64,000 nucleotides of DNA from Granulosicoccus sp963833195 (GTDB taxonomy: Bacteria; Pseudomonadota; Gammaproteobacteria; Granulosicoccales; Granulosicoccaceae): the NCBI GenBank assembly GCA_963833195.1, contig CAWHXF010000027.1, positions 3,100,001 to 3,164,000 of the forward strand. The letters are read 5' to 3'. Below are positions 1 through 8,094 of the stretch, one piece after another (positions within the stretch are counted from its first letter, which is position 1; each line of letters begins with the position of its first letter). Under the pieces are notes generated by a model. It made no database searches. It was not told the origin of the DNA and was given only the letters and a program-made list of their open reading frames with translations. Position numbers and translations under genes: made by a program.

Positions 1-201
1 GGCCTCCGGTCCGTCCACGTGCCCGACGCCGAGATCGACGACTACCTGGACATCATCGGAGCGCGCACCGATTCGGGGCTGAACGGAGCGACCTGGCAAC
101 GTCGCTGGATCGCTCGCAACGGCCCCGAACCGAACGCGCTGGTCGAGGAGTATCGCGCCCTGCAACAACGGAACCTGCCCGTACACGAATGGCCCCTGTA
201 A
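1..201 (+). CDS. C-terminal end of glutamate-cysteine-ligase-like protein (partial)
   Basis: The frame is open from the first base of the window and stops with TAA at 199-201, so only the last 66 codons are present. The tail, with GLNGATWQRRW and ending PVHEWPL, resembles the C-terminus of GCS2/YbdK-like carboxylate-amine ligases. The gene overlaps the downstream M14 gene by 13 nt, suggesting co-transcription. Identification rests on resemblance of a short tail only; the catalytic part lies outside the window. Confidence 0.5.
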   Translation, partial: GLRSVHVPDAEIDDYLDIIGARTDSGLNGATWQRRWIARNGPEPNALVEEYRALQQRNLPVHEWPL

Positions 202-1223
202 GCGGATCCCTGCGCCGACTCGAGTCCTTCCCGGACGATCTTCTGAGCTGTCCGGCCGAGCGGCTGCTGCAGCGGCTCGGCGGTCCCACGGTGATCTCGC
301 TTCCGGGAAGGAGCGGGCCGCCGATGTTCATCTCGGTGCTGCTGCACGGCAACGAGGTCAGCGGGTGGAACGGGCTGCGCCGCTTCCTGTTCGAGGCACG
401 GACGCTGCCGCGTCCCGCCACGATCTTCGTGGGCAACGTGCGGGCCGCGGCCGTCGGGCTGCGCACGCTGCCGGATCAACAGGATCACAACCGGATCTGG
501 ACGGGGGCCGAGGAGCCCGAGGCGGCGCTGGTCAGGGAGGTGCGCGACGTCGTCGATCGCGGCGAGTGGTTCGCCGCCGTCGACCTGCACAACAACACGG
601 GCCACAATCCGCACTACACCGTGCTGACGGCCATCACGCCGGAGAACCTCGGACTGGCCCGGCTCTTCTCGGACCAGGCCGTGCTGGTCGAGGAGCCGGA
701 CACCGTGATGGCCCGCACGTTCGACGGCGTGTGTCCCGCCGTGACGCTCGAGCTCGGCTCGATCGCCGACCCCCGTTCCGACGAGCGGTGTCGCGACTAT
801 CTCGAGCGCTGCTTCGCACTCGACGAGATGCCGAAGGCCCGTCGAGAGGACATGAACCTGTTTCGTTCGCTGGGACGCGTCCACGTGGCCGAGCGCGCCG
901 AGTTCGATTTCGCGGACGGCGCGGGAGCGGCCGGACGTCCGGCGCCCTCGGCACCGTCCTTGAGGCTGACCGGTGGCGTGGAAGGCGTGAACTTCCATCG
1001 CCTGCCCGCGGGGTTCGAGTTCGGTCGCGCCGAAGGCGAGCTCGACGCGTTGCTGACCGTGCTCGATGTCGAGCACAACGATGTCACGCGCGAGTACTTC
1101 GACATCGTCGACGGCGCGGTCCGGCTCACCCGATCGGTCACGCCCGCCATGTACACGACCGATCCGCTGGTGGTGCGGCAGGACTGCCTGTGCTACTTCA
1201 TGGAGCCGCTGTCGCGCGACTGA
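189..1223 (+). CDS. M14-family succinylglutamate desuccinylase/aspartoacylase-like protein
   Basis: A 344-residue zinc-dependent carboxypeptidase-fold protein of the AstE/AspA group. The zinc site is visible as HGNE (His53, Glu56) and His133 in DLHNN; the likely catalytic glutamate is Glu188 in TLELGS. These are the expected M14 residues in order and the length is normal, so the enzyme should be intact and cleave an N-acyl amino acid or short peptide-like amide in the cytoplasm. The ATG at 189 overlaps the preceding GCS2-like gene by 13 nt; such pairs of ligase-like and deacylase-like genes are common, but the substrate cannot be inferred. No signal peptide is seen. Confidence 0.85.
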   Translation: MAPVSGSLRRLESFPDDLLSCPAERLLQRLGGPTVISLPGRSGPPMFISVLLHGNEVSGWNGLRRFLFEARTLPRPATIFVGNVRAAAVGLRTLPDQQDHNRIWTGAEEPEAALVREVRDVVDRGEWFAAVDLHNNTGHNPHYTVLTAITPENLGLARLFSDQAVLVEEPDTVMARTFDGVCPAVTLELGSIADPRSDERCRDYLERCFALDEMPKARREDMNLFRSLGRVHVAERAEFDFADGAGAAGRPAPSAPSLRLTGGVEGVNFHRLPAGFEFGRAEGELDALLTVLDVEHNDVTREYFDIVDGAVRLTRSVTPAMYTTDPLVVRQDCLCYFMEPLSRD

Positions 1224-1359
1224 GCCTCCGTCACGCGGAACGCGCGCCGCGGGCGTCGGGCGGGCCGCAGCGGACCCGCGCGAGGGCGTCCGGCAGCCCA
1301 GGGGCAACGTCTCGAGATCGGCCGCTCGCCGACTCGGACGCACCCTGCCAAGGCGAAGC

Positions 1360-1640
1360 TCAGGTGAGCTCGACGGCTCGCTCGACCGTTTGCGCCCTCT
1401 CCGCCGGCTCGCTCCGGATCACCGTTCGCTCCGGTCGTTCGTCCACGAGCGTCGCGTAGCGCGCCGAGGCAATCTTCGCGAAGCGATCGACTTGATCGGA
1501 GAGCGCGAGCAGGCGCTCGAGGATCGCGCCGCGGTCCTCCGCCTCGACCGCTGCCAGCGCGCGCGCCAGAGCGATGGCGACCCACGGGCTCTCGAGCCAC
1601 CCCTTTCGACTCTTGCGTGGCCAGCACGACTGCCCGAGGC
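1360..1640 (-). pseudogene. unidentified decayed coding segment
   Basis: On the minus strand this segment reads as a plausible helical protein tail (for example AIALARALAAVEAEDRG followed by ILERLLALSDQVDRFAK) ending at a stop at 1360, but no start codon or intact upstream part can be found and the frame upstream becomes low-complexity. I do not recognise the family. It sits in a 600-bp stretch between the M14 gene and the DUF2236 remnant that otherwise holds nothing convincing. Confidence 0.3.
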
Positions 1641-1869
1641 GTCGCGTGCCACCTGCGCCGACCTCCTCGGCGACACGGCTCTCGACCCGATGAGCGCCCA
1701 CCTGCCGCCGTCTGGTTGCGGAGCGCTCGTGGACGAAGCTACCTTGCGTCGGCGCCGTCCGCGCGTGCGTCCCGGTTTGCCGACCGGGCACGCGAGGACA
1801 AACTTCGGCTGGCACGCGCGAATCGCACCCATGAGCATCCGCACCTCGGTGAACCGACGACCGCCTTCG

Positions 1870-2165
1870 GCATGGACTAGCGCCGAGCGCATCGCAGGGC
1901 TCGACCCGGAGGTGAGCTACGAGGAGATCGCTCGCCTGCTCTACGCCTGGGAGTTCCCCTGGGACATCGAACGGTCCCTGGAGCTCGCGCTCTTTCGGAC
2001 GTACGCCGTTCCGTCGATATCGGGACTGCTGGCTAGCACCGGAGAGTTCGAACGCCGAGCGCGCAAGCGCTACGACGACACGGAGCTCATCCGCTGGCTC
2101 GATCGCTTTGGCCGGCGACCGATGACCGAGCGGGAGCAACGTGGCTGGTTTCTCTATTACCGGAC
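1870..2165 (+). pseudogene. internally deleted DUF2236 (MpaB/rubber-oxygenase-like) remnant
   Basis: The translation EEIARLLYAWEFPWDIERSL, then FRTYAVPSISGLLASTGEF, then KRYDDTELI is the characteristic N-terminal part of DUF2236 haem oxygenase-like proteins. It then jumps directly to RWLDRFGRRPMTEREQRGW, a motif that in intact relatives lies roughly 50-60 residues further on. The sequence departs from the family after FLYYR. Thus the middle and the C-terminus are missing. No convincing start remains (an ATG at 1873 is followed at once by TAG in its frame; the ATG at 1831 is in frame). Function is certainly lost. Confidence 0.75.
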
Positions 2166-2389
2166 CTTCGCGACGCCGAGCGCGGCGACCCGCTCGGCTG
2201 TCGTCACGGCATCGCCGAACGGGGTGTTCATGAGGATCACGCCGTGCGCGGTGCAGGCCGTCGAAGTCGACGACCGCCTTCGCGAGCGCCTCGGCCGACG
2301 GCCGCCGAGGGCCTCACGCTCGTGCGCGCGGACACGGACGAGTGCCAGGTGCGGATCCCCGATGGCGAGCACGCCGGTGGCGTCGATGC

Positions 2390-2470
2390 TCGCGCCATCG
2401 AAGACGCCGTGGAAACGCACGAGGTCGATCCATGGCTTCGGCACCAGCGCGGCGAGACGGACGATGACGG
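2390..2470 (-). pseudogene. IS91-family transposase fragment
   Basis: The minus strand reads VIVRLAALVPKPWIDLVRFH followed by GVF. The pattern RLAALVPxPxxxLVRxHGVF is the hallmark of Y2 transposases of IS91-like elements, just before the C-terminal variable region. Flanking sequence does not continue the homology, so it is a short relic and marks past mobile-element activity next to the DUF2236 remnant. Confidence 0.5.
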
Positions 2471-2544
2471 GCGGCGCGATGGCCGCCCGTCGGCCTGCGG
2501 ACCGCGCGAAAGTTCGATCCGGTCAGCTCGGACAGGCGCACGCG

Positions 2545-2558
2545 TTGACGTACATCAA
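2545..2558. promoter_or_regulatory. FNR/ANR-type box without an obvious target
   Basis: TTGACGTACATCAA fits the CRP/FNR-family half-site arrangement TTGAY-N4-RTCAA. It lies beyond the 3' end of the minus-strand beta-propeller gene and among gene remnants; no intact gene starts near it on either strand. It may be a relic of a deleted oxygen-regulated promoter. Confidence 0.4.
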
Positions 2559-2599
2559 TCGCTATCCGTCCGGACACACCCCGCCCGCGGTCCGTTTCG

Positions 2600-4897
2600 T
2601 CAGCGAGCCGCGCTCGGGCTCTGCAGCGTGTCCCAGGTGGCGGCGTAGACGCGGTCGCCGTGCACGTAGTACGTCGCGTCGTTGACCATGACCGATCGAT
2701 CGCCGCCGTAGACGCTGGGGCCGAACAGCAGGTCGTCCTGCCCGCGCCGCTCGACGATCATCGCGCCGCGCGGCTCGATGCCCGCGGCATCGCCGCCGCG
2801 CACGTCGAAGCCGTGCAGGCCGGTGTAGGACCACTCGTAGTAGGCCGGCCCGCCGACGTCGGAGCCCGGGTCCGGGCGCACCGTCGGGAACGCCTCGCCG
2901 TGCACGTCGATGCCGAAGCTGACCCGCGTCGGGTGTTCCTCGGTCGCCGGCTGCACCGTGATGCCGCGGTGATCGAACAGCGCCTCGGCCTGGGTGCCGG
3001 TCTGGCCGACGAGCAGCGTGTCCGCCTCGCGCGGCGCCGCGGGATCGGACACGTCGAACAGCGACAGCTTGAGCCCGAGCACCAGCCCGCCACGGTCATC
3101 TCCGCGGGGGTCGGCGACCGCGTCGCGGCCGATGCCCAGCAGGTGGTTCTCGTCGATCGGCATCAGGTAGTCGCTGTAGCCCTCGATCTCGAGCTCGCCG
3201 AGCACGCGCGGGTTGCGCGGATCGGCGAGATCCACGACGTAGAGCGGATCGGTCTGCCGGAACGTCACGAGATACGCCCGGTCGCCGATGAAGCGGGACG
3301 CGTAGAGCTGCTCGCCGGGCTTGCCGATGAAGCCGGGCTCGCGTTCGTTCGGCAGCTGGGCGAGAAGCGTCAGGGCCCCCTCGCCGTCGGGCTCGAGCAC
3401 GCTCACGTTGATCGGGCTGATCTCCCGGCTCTGGCCGTCGAAGCCGAACGTGTCGTTGACCGTCGCGACGCGCAGCACGCCGTCTCGCGCGCTCATGCGG
3501 AAGGGCTTTCGCAAGGGGTCGAAGCCGAGGTGGCCGACCACGGTGCCCGAACCGCGGTAGGCGAGCGAGCCGCCGTCGATGTCGAACTGGTGGATGTCGG
3601 TCTGGACGCTGGGGTCGCGCGGGGCGATGTCGGGCTCGGGCGCGGCCGGCTCGACCGGCCCCTCCACGATCACCGGCACATCGACGGGCGGCGGCTCGAC
3701 GACATCGCCGTAGTCGTAGCGCGTCGTGGCGAGGTAGACCGCGTCCGGGGAGGCGTACAGCGTCTCGCTGGCGCCGAGGTAGCACTCGCTGTCGGACAAC
3801 GCCATGGTGTCCAGATCGATGACGGCGAGGGTCACGATGTCGGGCGAATACCAGGACTGACCCTCGGGCTTGTCGGCCACGAAGCAGCTGCCCGGGTCGA
3901 CCAGCGAGACGCGCTCGCCGGTCGCCTCGTCCACGTAGCCCGGCAGCAGGCTGTCGTCGTCGGTCGCCTGCACGGCCGCCTCCCACTCGCCGGGGCCCAG
4001 CTCCCAGGGCTGCGGACCGGGCAACGTCGGATAGAAGCGCGACGCGAAGAACAGGTACTTGCCGATGCGCCGGCTCGAGACGATCTGGCCGTCGATGCGG
4101 AAGCTGCCGGTGATCTGCGCCGAGGCCGGGTCGTCGACGTCGATGCGCGTGACGACGCTGTCGAGGCCGCCGAAGGCGATGCTGGTGTCCCAGTAGCCCC
4201 AGTAACCGCCGCCCGACGAGCTCAGCAGCACGCGACTGCCCGCGTCGCTCTCGTACAGGTACATCCCGTCGGCGTTGCGGCCGCCGAGATCGAGCTCGAT
4301 GTCGCGCAGCGGCGTGGCGTCGGCCGACGCGGCGTCCAGCCCGAGCACGCGCAGCACCGTCGTCGCCGACCCGGGTCCGAACTCCGACTCGGCATCGATC
4401 GACCCGTCGGTCGCGACGTCGTCGACGAAGACCGGCTCGCCCGGCGAGACGCCGCCGAAGCTCTGCTGCAGCACGTACAGGCGGGTGCCGTCGGAGCTGA
4501 CCTTGACCCGGTCCTGCTCGTCGACGCCGCGCTCCTGCACGTTGGTCTCGGTGACCTCGAGACGCCCGCCGTCGTCGCCGCCTGCGCCATCCGCCTCCGC
4601 GACCGGAGCCGCCACGGGATCCGCCGGAGGGGCGTCGGCCGACGAATCCTCCACGGCCCCGCCCTCGATCGAATCGTCCGTCCCGAAGCCGCCCGAGTAC
4701 TGAGCGACGAGCGCGCCGCGCAGCTCGGCGAAGAACGCCTCGCCGTCGCCGAGCGGCCGCAGCGCGGCCCTGAGCTCGGCACCGGGCGCTGCGCCCGGGC
4801 CGCCGGTGGTCGCGACGGGTTCGGTTCCGTCGTCGCTGCACCCGGCCAGCACGACGACCGTCGCGATCGCGGTCAGACACGTGATACCTGCCTTCAT
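2600..4897 (-). CDS. secreted beta-propeller domain lipoprotein
   Basis: A 765-residue protein. The start at 4897 is chosen because it is preceded by GGAGG at good spacing and opens with a lipoprotein signal peptide (MKAGITCLTAIATVVVLAGC, lipobox LAGC, so Cys20 would be lipidated). A low-complexity Ala/Gly/Asp linker follows, then ERGVDEQDRVK and about 600 residues of repeated beta-strand segments typical of the family 'secreted protein with C-terminal beta-propeller domain' (Pfam Beta_propel). The product should be anchored at the outer face of a membrane; the family has no assigned biochemical role. It is monocistronic, with a promoter-like element just upstream. Confidence 0.85.
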   Translation of the reverse strand: MKAGITCLTAIATVVVLAGCSDDGTEPVATTGGPGAAPGAELRAALRPLGDGEAFFAELRGALVAQYSGGFGTDDSIEGGAVEDSSADAPPADPVAAPVAEADGAGGDDGGRLEVTETNVQERGVDEQDRVKVSSDGTRLYVLQQSFGGVSPGEPVFVDDVATDGSIDAESEFGPGSATTVLRVLGLDAASADATPLRDIELDLGGRNADGMYLYESDAGSRVLLSSSGGGYWGYWDTSIAFGGLDSVVTRIDVDDPASAQITGSFRIDGQIVSSRRIGKYLFFASRFYPTLPGPQPWELGPGEWEAAVQATDDDSLLPGYVDEATGERVSLVDPGSCFVADKPEGQSWYSPDIVTLAVIDLDTMALSDSECYLGASETLYASPDAVYLATTRYDYGDVVEPPPVDVPVIVEGPVEPAAPEPDIAPRDPSVQTDIHQFDIDGGSLAYRGSGTVVGHLGFDPLRKPFRMSARDGVLRVATVNDTFGFDGQSREISPINVSVLEPDGEGALTLLAQLPNEREPGFIGKPGEQLYASRFIGDRAYLVTFRQTDPLYVVDLADPRNPRVLGELEIEGYSDYLMPIDENHLLGIGRDAVADPRGDDRGGLVLGLKLSLFDVSDPAAPREADTLLVGQTGTQAEALFDHRGITVQPATEEHPTRVSFGIDVHGEAFPTVRPDPGSDVGGPAYYEWSYTGLHGFDVRGGDAAGIEPRGAMIVERRGQDDLLFGPSVYGGDRSVMVNDATYYVHGDRVYAATWDTLQSPSAAR

Positions 4898-4914
4898 GGT
4901 TCCGCCCTCCACCC

Positions 4915-4942
4915 AGATTATTGGGACACGAGACCCAAACAA
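4915..4942 (-). promoter_or_regulatory. putative promoter with internal palindrome for the beta-propeller gene
   Basis: On the minus strand TTGTTT (4942-4937) and TAATCT (4920-4915) are separated by 16 nt, giving a sigma70-like promoter 18 bp upstream of the start codon. The spacer contains an inverted repeat, TTGGG-N8-CCCAA (4921-4938), placed where a repressor would block RNA polymerase. Confidence 0.4.
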
Positions 4943-5105
4943 TACTCCTTTGGCGGCGCGAATCAAGTGCGACTTTGGCCGAGGGGCGCGGGACGGGATG
5001 CGGTTCGCGGCCGGGCGCCGCGCCACGGTGATCCGATGGCGTCATGGACACCCGTTCCGACACCCGGGCGAGCGGAACTGGATCTCTCACGCGTGAGGAG
5101 TCAGG

Positions 5106-5507
5106 ATGCGTTCACCGAAGACAGCGGAGAGGCTGCGAACCATGTGGACCACACGCAACATCATCGTCGCGGCCATCGCCGGCATCGTCGGCTGCGTCGC
5201 CAACTCGATCGCGATCACGGCCGTCGTCGGTGCCCCGTTGCTGCCGCTGATCTTCAGTCCGGGCCGGGAGTTCTTCTCGATCGTCTTCGCGATGTCGCTG
5301 ATCCCGATCTTCGCGAAGCTGCAGGGCGCCGTCGCCTGGGTCACCGCCTTCGTCGTGCTGGAGGCGCTCTCGTCGCTCAGCGCGAAGCTGGTCTTCGGCG
5401 CGCAGGCGCCGTGGAGCCTGGTCCTGTTCTTCAACGGGATCTATGCCATCGCGGCGATCCTGGTGTACGTGTTCGGGACGCGGACCGCACACGTGCCCAC
5501 GGCATGA
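5106..5507 (+). CDS. small four-helix integral membrane protein, unknown function
   Basis: 133 residues with about four hydrophobic segments (NIIVAAIAGIVGCVANSIAI; a segment around residues 45-65; AWVTAFVVLEALSS; LVLFFNGIYAIAAILVYVFG) and no soluble domain. The ATG at 5106 follows AGGAG at normal spacing. I do not recognise the family. Its last 50 codons and the roughly 100 bp behind it recur, degenerate, at 7240-7505, so the locus has been duplicated. Probably inner-membrane; no clear operon partner. Confidence 0.65.
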   Translation: MRSPKTAERLRTMWTTRNIIVAAIAGIVGCVANSIAITAVVGAPLLPLIFSPGREFFSIVFAMSLIPIFAKLQGAVAWVTAFVVLEALSSLSAKLVFGAQAPWSLVLFFNGIYAIAAILVYVFGTRTAHVPTA

Positions 5508-5598
5508 GCTGATCGGCGCCGGGGCCGGCGCCGCCTGTCCGATCGGCGTCCCCGCGCGAACGTCGGCCACGTGGCACCGCAGGGAACCCGTCGGTGCT

Positions 5599-5822
5599 GC
5601 GGCGTATCGTCGGCTGCCCGATGCGCTCGGGCCACGACCTGCCGCCGCTGATGTTCACGCAGGGCGAGATCGGCTCGCTCGTGCGCGGCGCGTGCATCCC
5701 CTCCGACTCTGGTTCCGGGGCACGAGTTGGACGCTGGCGGGCTGGTGCGAGCTGCGCGACGGCTTTCGCATGTTCCGCGTCGACCGCATGCTGTCGCTCG
5801 AGGTGACGGACGAGCAGGCAAG
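5599..5822 (+). pseudogene. internally deleted copy of the WYL regulator at 8095
   Basis: 5599-5690 matches 8251-8342 (reading MRSGxDLPPLMFTQxEI in the intact gene) and 5690-5822 matches 8588-8720 (LWFxGTSWTL, WCELRDGFRMFRVDRMLSLE). About 245 bp of the intact gene are missing at the join, which falls in a GCGCGTG-like stretch found near both break points. The 5' third including the helix-turn-helix is also absent. It cannot encode a functional regulator. Confidence 0.8.
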
Positions 5823-5897
5823 GGCCTCTTCGCCGCACGGGCGCCGATGGCACCCAGCACGATCGGTATCGGCATCGAGCGGGTACGCGCCGACGAC

Positions 5898-6404
5898 TTA
5901 CATCATGCTGGTGCCGAAAGCAGATCCGGGCAGGGTCCAGACCTCGATGTCCCGTTCGCGCTCCTGGTCGTGAATCATCATTGGCGTGATCGTCAGCTCG
6001 ATCGGGTCGCCGTCCAGGAAGCCGTCGATGCCCTCGCGCTTGACGCCACTGTTCATCTCGCGCGACAGGATGATGTACGAATAGACGTCCGGAATCAGCG
6101 TCGTGTCGGTCACCGTCTTGACCACCGTGCCGTCGATGGACCAGACCAGCCGATCGGATTCCCACAGAAAACCGATCGTGTGGCTGTCCGCCGAACCGAC
6201 GGCGAGGTCGCCCGAGCCGTCGAAGTCATCGTCGAACACCACCGACCAGCCCTCGGGCGCACCGCCGGACACGGGGACCGCCGTCAGATCGGACGGCGTC
6301 GTCGGTGCTTGATCATCCGGTGCCGCATGCGACGCGGCCGGAAGGGCGGCGCCGAGCACGCCGAGCAGCAGCCAGGTCCGCGCGAAGCGGGATCGTATCG
6401 ACAT
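5898..6404 (-). pseudogene. internally deleted secreted glycoside hydrolase family 16 gene
   Basis: An open frame of 168 codons starting at ATG 6404 (a GTG at 6413 is an alternative). It has a Sec signal peptide ending near ASHA, then a short GH16-like opening (WSVVFDDDFDGSGD), and then HTIGFLWESDRLVWSIDGT and a tail typical of the C-terminal half of GH16 lichenase/laminarinase-type enzymes. The central part that should carry the catalytic ExDxxE motif is absent, and the protein is about half of normal length. The frame is preserved, so a secreted protein could still be made, but it cannot be a glycosidase. Confidence 0.65.
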
Positions 6405-6561
6405 GAGGCTCACGCGGAAGCAATCGGATGAGCCTTGTTTCGGCGCGGCCGCCGTCCGCTTTCAGCCGACGGTGACGAAGCGTGGCCTCGTCGGCCGCGG
6501 AACCGCGACCGGCCGGGACGGCGGCGGGCCGGGCGGATGGGGCGCAGGTATCGCGCGATCC

Positions 6562-6587
6562 GCATCGGGCAGCATGCTGCTCGATGC
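6562..6587. repeat. 26-bp near-perfect palindrome
   Basis: GCATCGGGCAGCA followed by TGCTGCTCGATGC: two 13-nt arms without a spacer and with one mismatched position. It lies in the 370-bp gap between the divergent GH16 remnant (start 6404) and the GFA gene (start 6774). The gap shows nothing else convincing. The palindrome could be a repressor site or a relic of a terminator; there is no T-run after it. Confidence 0.4.
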
Positions 6588-6773
6588 AACTCCGGACACT
6601 GTCGTGGCCCCCCTACGACCGGCCGACCGCCATGCCCGTCGCGGACGCTCCACGACTACCCGAATGGCGACCGGACCATTGGACTCGATCCGAAGTGTCC
6701 CGGCGGAAGGCCGTGGTATACGGTGTGGATGCCCGGCCGAAACGGCGGCAGCGGGCGCAACGGAGAACGGACC

Positions 6774-7211
6774 ATGTCTCACGAGTTCAGCGGTGGCTGC
6801 GACCACGTAAGGACCCACTCCGACAAGGACCCGATCGACAACCACACCTGTCACTGCTCGGTGTGCAAGAGCGTCACCGGGCAGTCGACGACGCATGTCG
6901 TCTTCTTCAACCACGACGACGTGGTGGTCGACAAGCCCGAGCACCTCGAGCGGCAGCCGTTCAACGCGAGCAACCCCGACGGACCGCTGGAGCTGTGCAC
7001 CTGTGCGACCTGCGGTACGCCGCTGTTGCTCGACGACAAGCAGAACCGCATCCGCGCCATCGTCCCGAACCTGATGGGGTTCGGCGACAGCATCGCTCCG
7101 GCGACTTACCACGCCTTCTACGATCCTTCCTCGGGCGAGGCGAAACCGGACGACGGTCGGCCGGTGTACGAGGGACTGCGTCCGGACTTCGTCTGGCCCG
7201 CATCGGCCTGA
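6774..7211 (+). CDS. GFA-family (CENP-V/glutathione-dependent formaldehyde-activating-like) protein
   Basis: 145 residues starting at ATG 6774 after GGAGAA at 8-nt spacing. Zinc-binding cysteines typical of the GFA fold are visible: Cys8 (FSGGCDHV), HTCHCSVC, and later CTCATCGTPLL. The family binds zinc and sometimes glutathione; only a few members have a shown enzymatic role, so no substrate is claimed. It is monocistronic between decayed segments and its length is normal, suggesting it is functional. Confidence 0.8.
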   Translation: MSHEFSGGCDHVRTHSDKDPIDNHTCHCSVCKSVTGQSTTHVVFFNHDDVVVDKPEHLERQPFNASNPDGPLELCTCATCGTPLLLDDKQNRIRAIVPNLMGFGDSIAPATYHAFYDPSSGEAKPDDGRPVYEGLRPDFVWPASA

Positions 7212-7239
7212 CGAGCACGAGCGTCGACCGCTCGATCCA

Positions 7240-7505
7240 TGAGTGGGTCCTCGCGGTTGGAGACGCTCGCGTCGCTCGACGCGGAGCCGGTCTTCGGCGC
7301 GCGGGCGCCGTGGAGCCGGATGCTGTTCTTCAACGGGAGCTACGCCATCGCGGCGATGCTGGCCGAGGTGTTCGGGACCAGGACTGCCCGTGCGCCTGCG
7401 GCATGACCTGAACGGCGATGAGGTCGGAGCTGCCTGTCCGATCGGGAGCCCTTCGGGAACGTCGGCCTCGTGATGATGCGCGAAACCTGTCGGTGCTGCG
7501 TCGGA
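7240..7505 (+). repeat. degenerate second copy of the 5365-5610 segment
   Basis: This stretch repeats the 3' end of the membrane-protein gene at 5106-5507 (GGTCTTCGGCGCGCGGGCGC, then CTACGCCATCGCGGCGATGC, ending at TGA) plus the following non-coding part (GCCTGTCCGATCGG; GTCGGTGCTGCG). It lacks the first two thirds of the gene and contains substitutions, so it is a non-coding relic of a duplication. The unit is in the same orientation as the intact copy, about 1.9 kb away. The following part up to 7627 holds nothing I can identify. Confidence 0.7.
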
Positions 7506-7627
7506 TGGCGCTGAAGCCGATCGAGCGGAATCGGTCGTGGCGGAAACCCGTTCGGTGTCGGCCGACGCAGTACGCCCTCGTCCTCGTCACCACCCGCACG
7601 CGGTACGGGCGTCGAGCCCCGCGCATC

Positions 7628-7653
7628 ACTCCTGACACCATGCTGTCAGTAGC
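7628..7653. promoter_or_regulatory. palindromic operator for the WYL regulator
   Basis: ACTCCTGACA-CCATGC-TGTCAG contains the perfect inverted repeat CTGACA-N6-TGTCAG (7632-7649), 62 bp upstream of the VOC start codon. CTGACA/TGTCAG half-sites are what YafY-type WYL repressors are expected to bind in front of their own VOC-regulator operons. The regulator is the second gene of this operon, so autoregulation is likely. Confidence 0.6.
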
Positions 7654-7710
7654 CCTGTGCGATCGTTTCTCCGTGCCCACCCCGACGGCACGCGAAAGAG
7701 GACGACGACG

Positions 7711-8088
7711 ATGAGCGAAGCGAAGAAGACTGACCACACCGTGGTGTGGGCCGAGATTCCGGTGACCGACATGGATCGCGCCATGGGCTTCTATGCCGAG
7801 CTGCTGCAGGCCGAGCTGACGCGCAACGAACAGGGTCCGAACCCGATCGCGGACCTGCCCCGTGGCGGCGACGACGGCGTCGGCGGCCACCTCTATCCGG
7901 GCAGGCCCGCACCGGCCGGCACCGGCAACACGATCCACCTCGCGGCGCCGGGCAAGCTCGAGGCCATCATGGATCGCGTTCGCGCGGCCGGCGGCGAGGT
8001 CGTGAGCGACGCGATCTCGATCCCGGTCGGCAGGTTCTGCTACGCGCTCGACCCGGACGGCAACTCGATCGGACTGTTCGAGCGCTGA
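7711..8088 (+). CDS. VOC-family (glyoxalase/bleomycin-resistance fold) protein
   Basis: 125 residues from ATG 7711, preceded by AGAGGA. The protein forms one vicinal-oxygen-chelate module: an opening WAEIPVTDMDRAMGFYAELL strand-helix unit, a central GNTIHLA strand and the closing DPDGNSIGLFER element with the glutamate that is usually a metal ligand. The specific substrate is unknown. It is followed after 6 bp by the WYL regulator gene and preceded by a CTGACA-N6-TGTCAG palindrome, so the two genes form a small autoregulated operon. Confidence 0.85.
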   Translation: MSEAKKTDHTVVWAEIPVTDMDRAMGFYAELLQAELTRNEQGPNPIADLPRGGDDGVGGHLYPGRPAPAGTGNTIHLAAPGKLEAIMDRVRAAGGEVVSDAISIPVGRFCYALDPDGNSIGLFER

Positions 8089-8094
8089 ACCGGA

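Noticed and set aside
2660..5512. A 950-codon plus-strand frame opposite the beta-propeller gene
   Set aside because: Composition is Arg/Ala/His-rich and motif-free; the minus strand carries a signal peptide and clear propeller protein.
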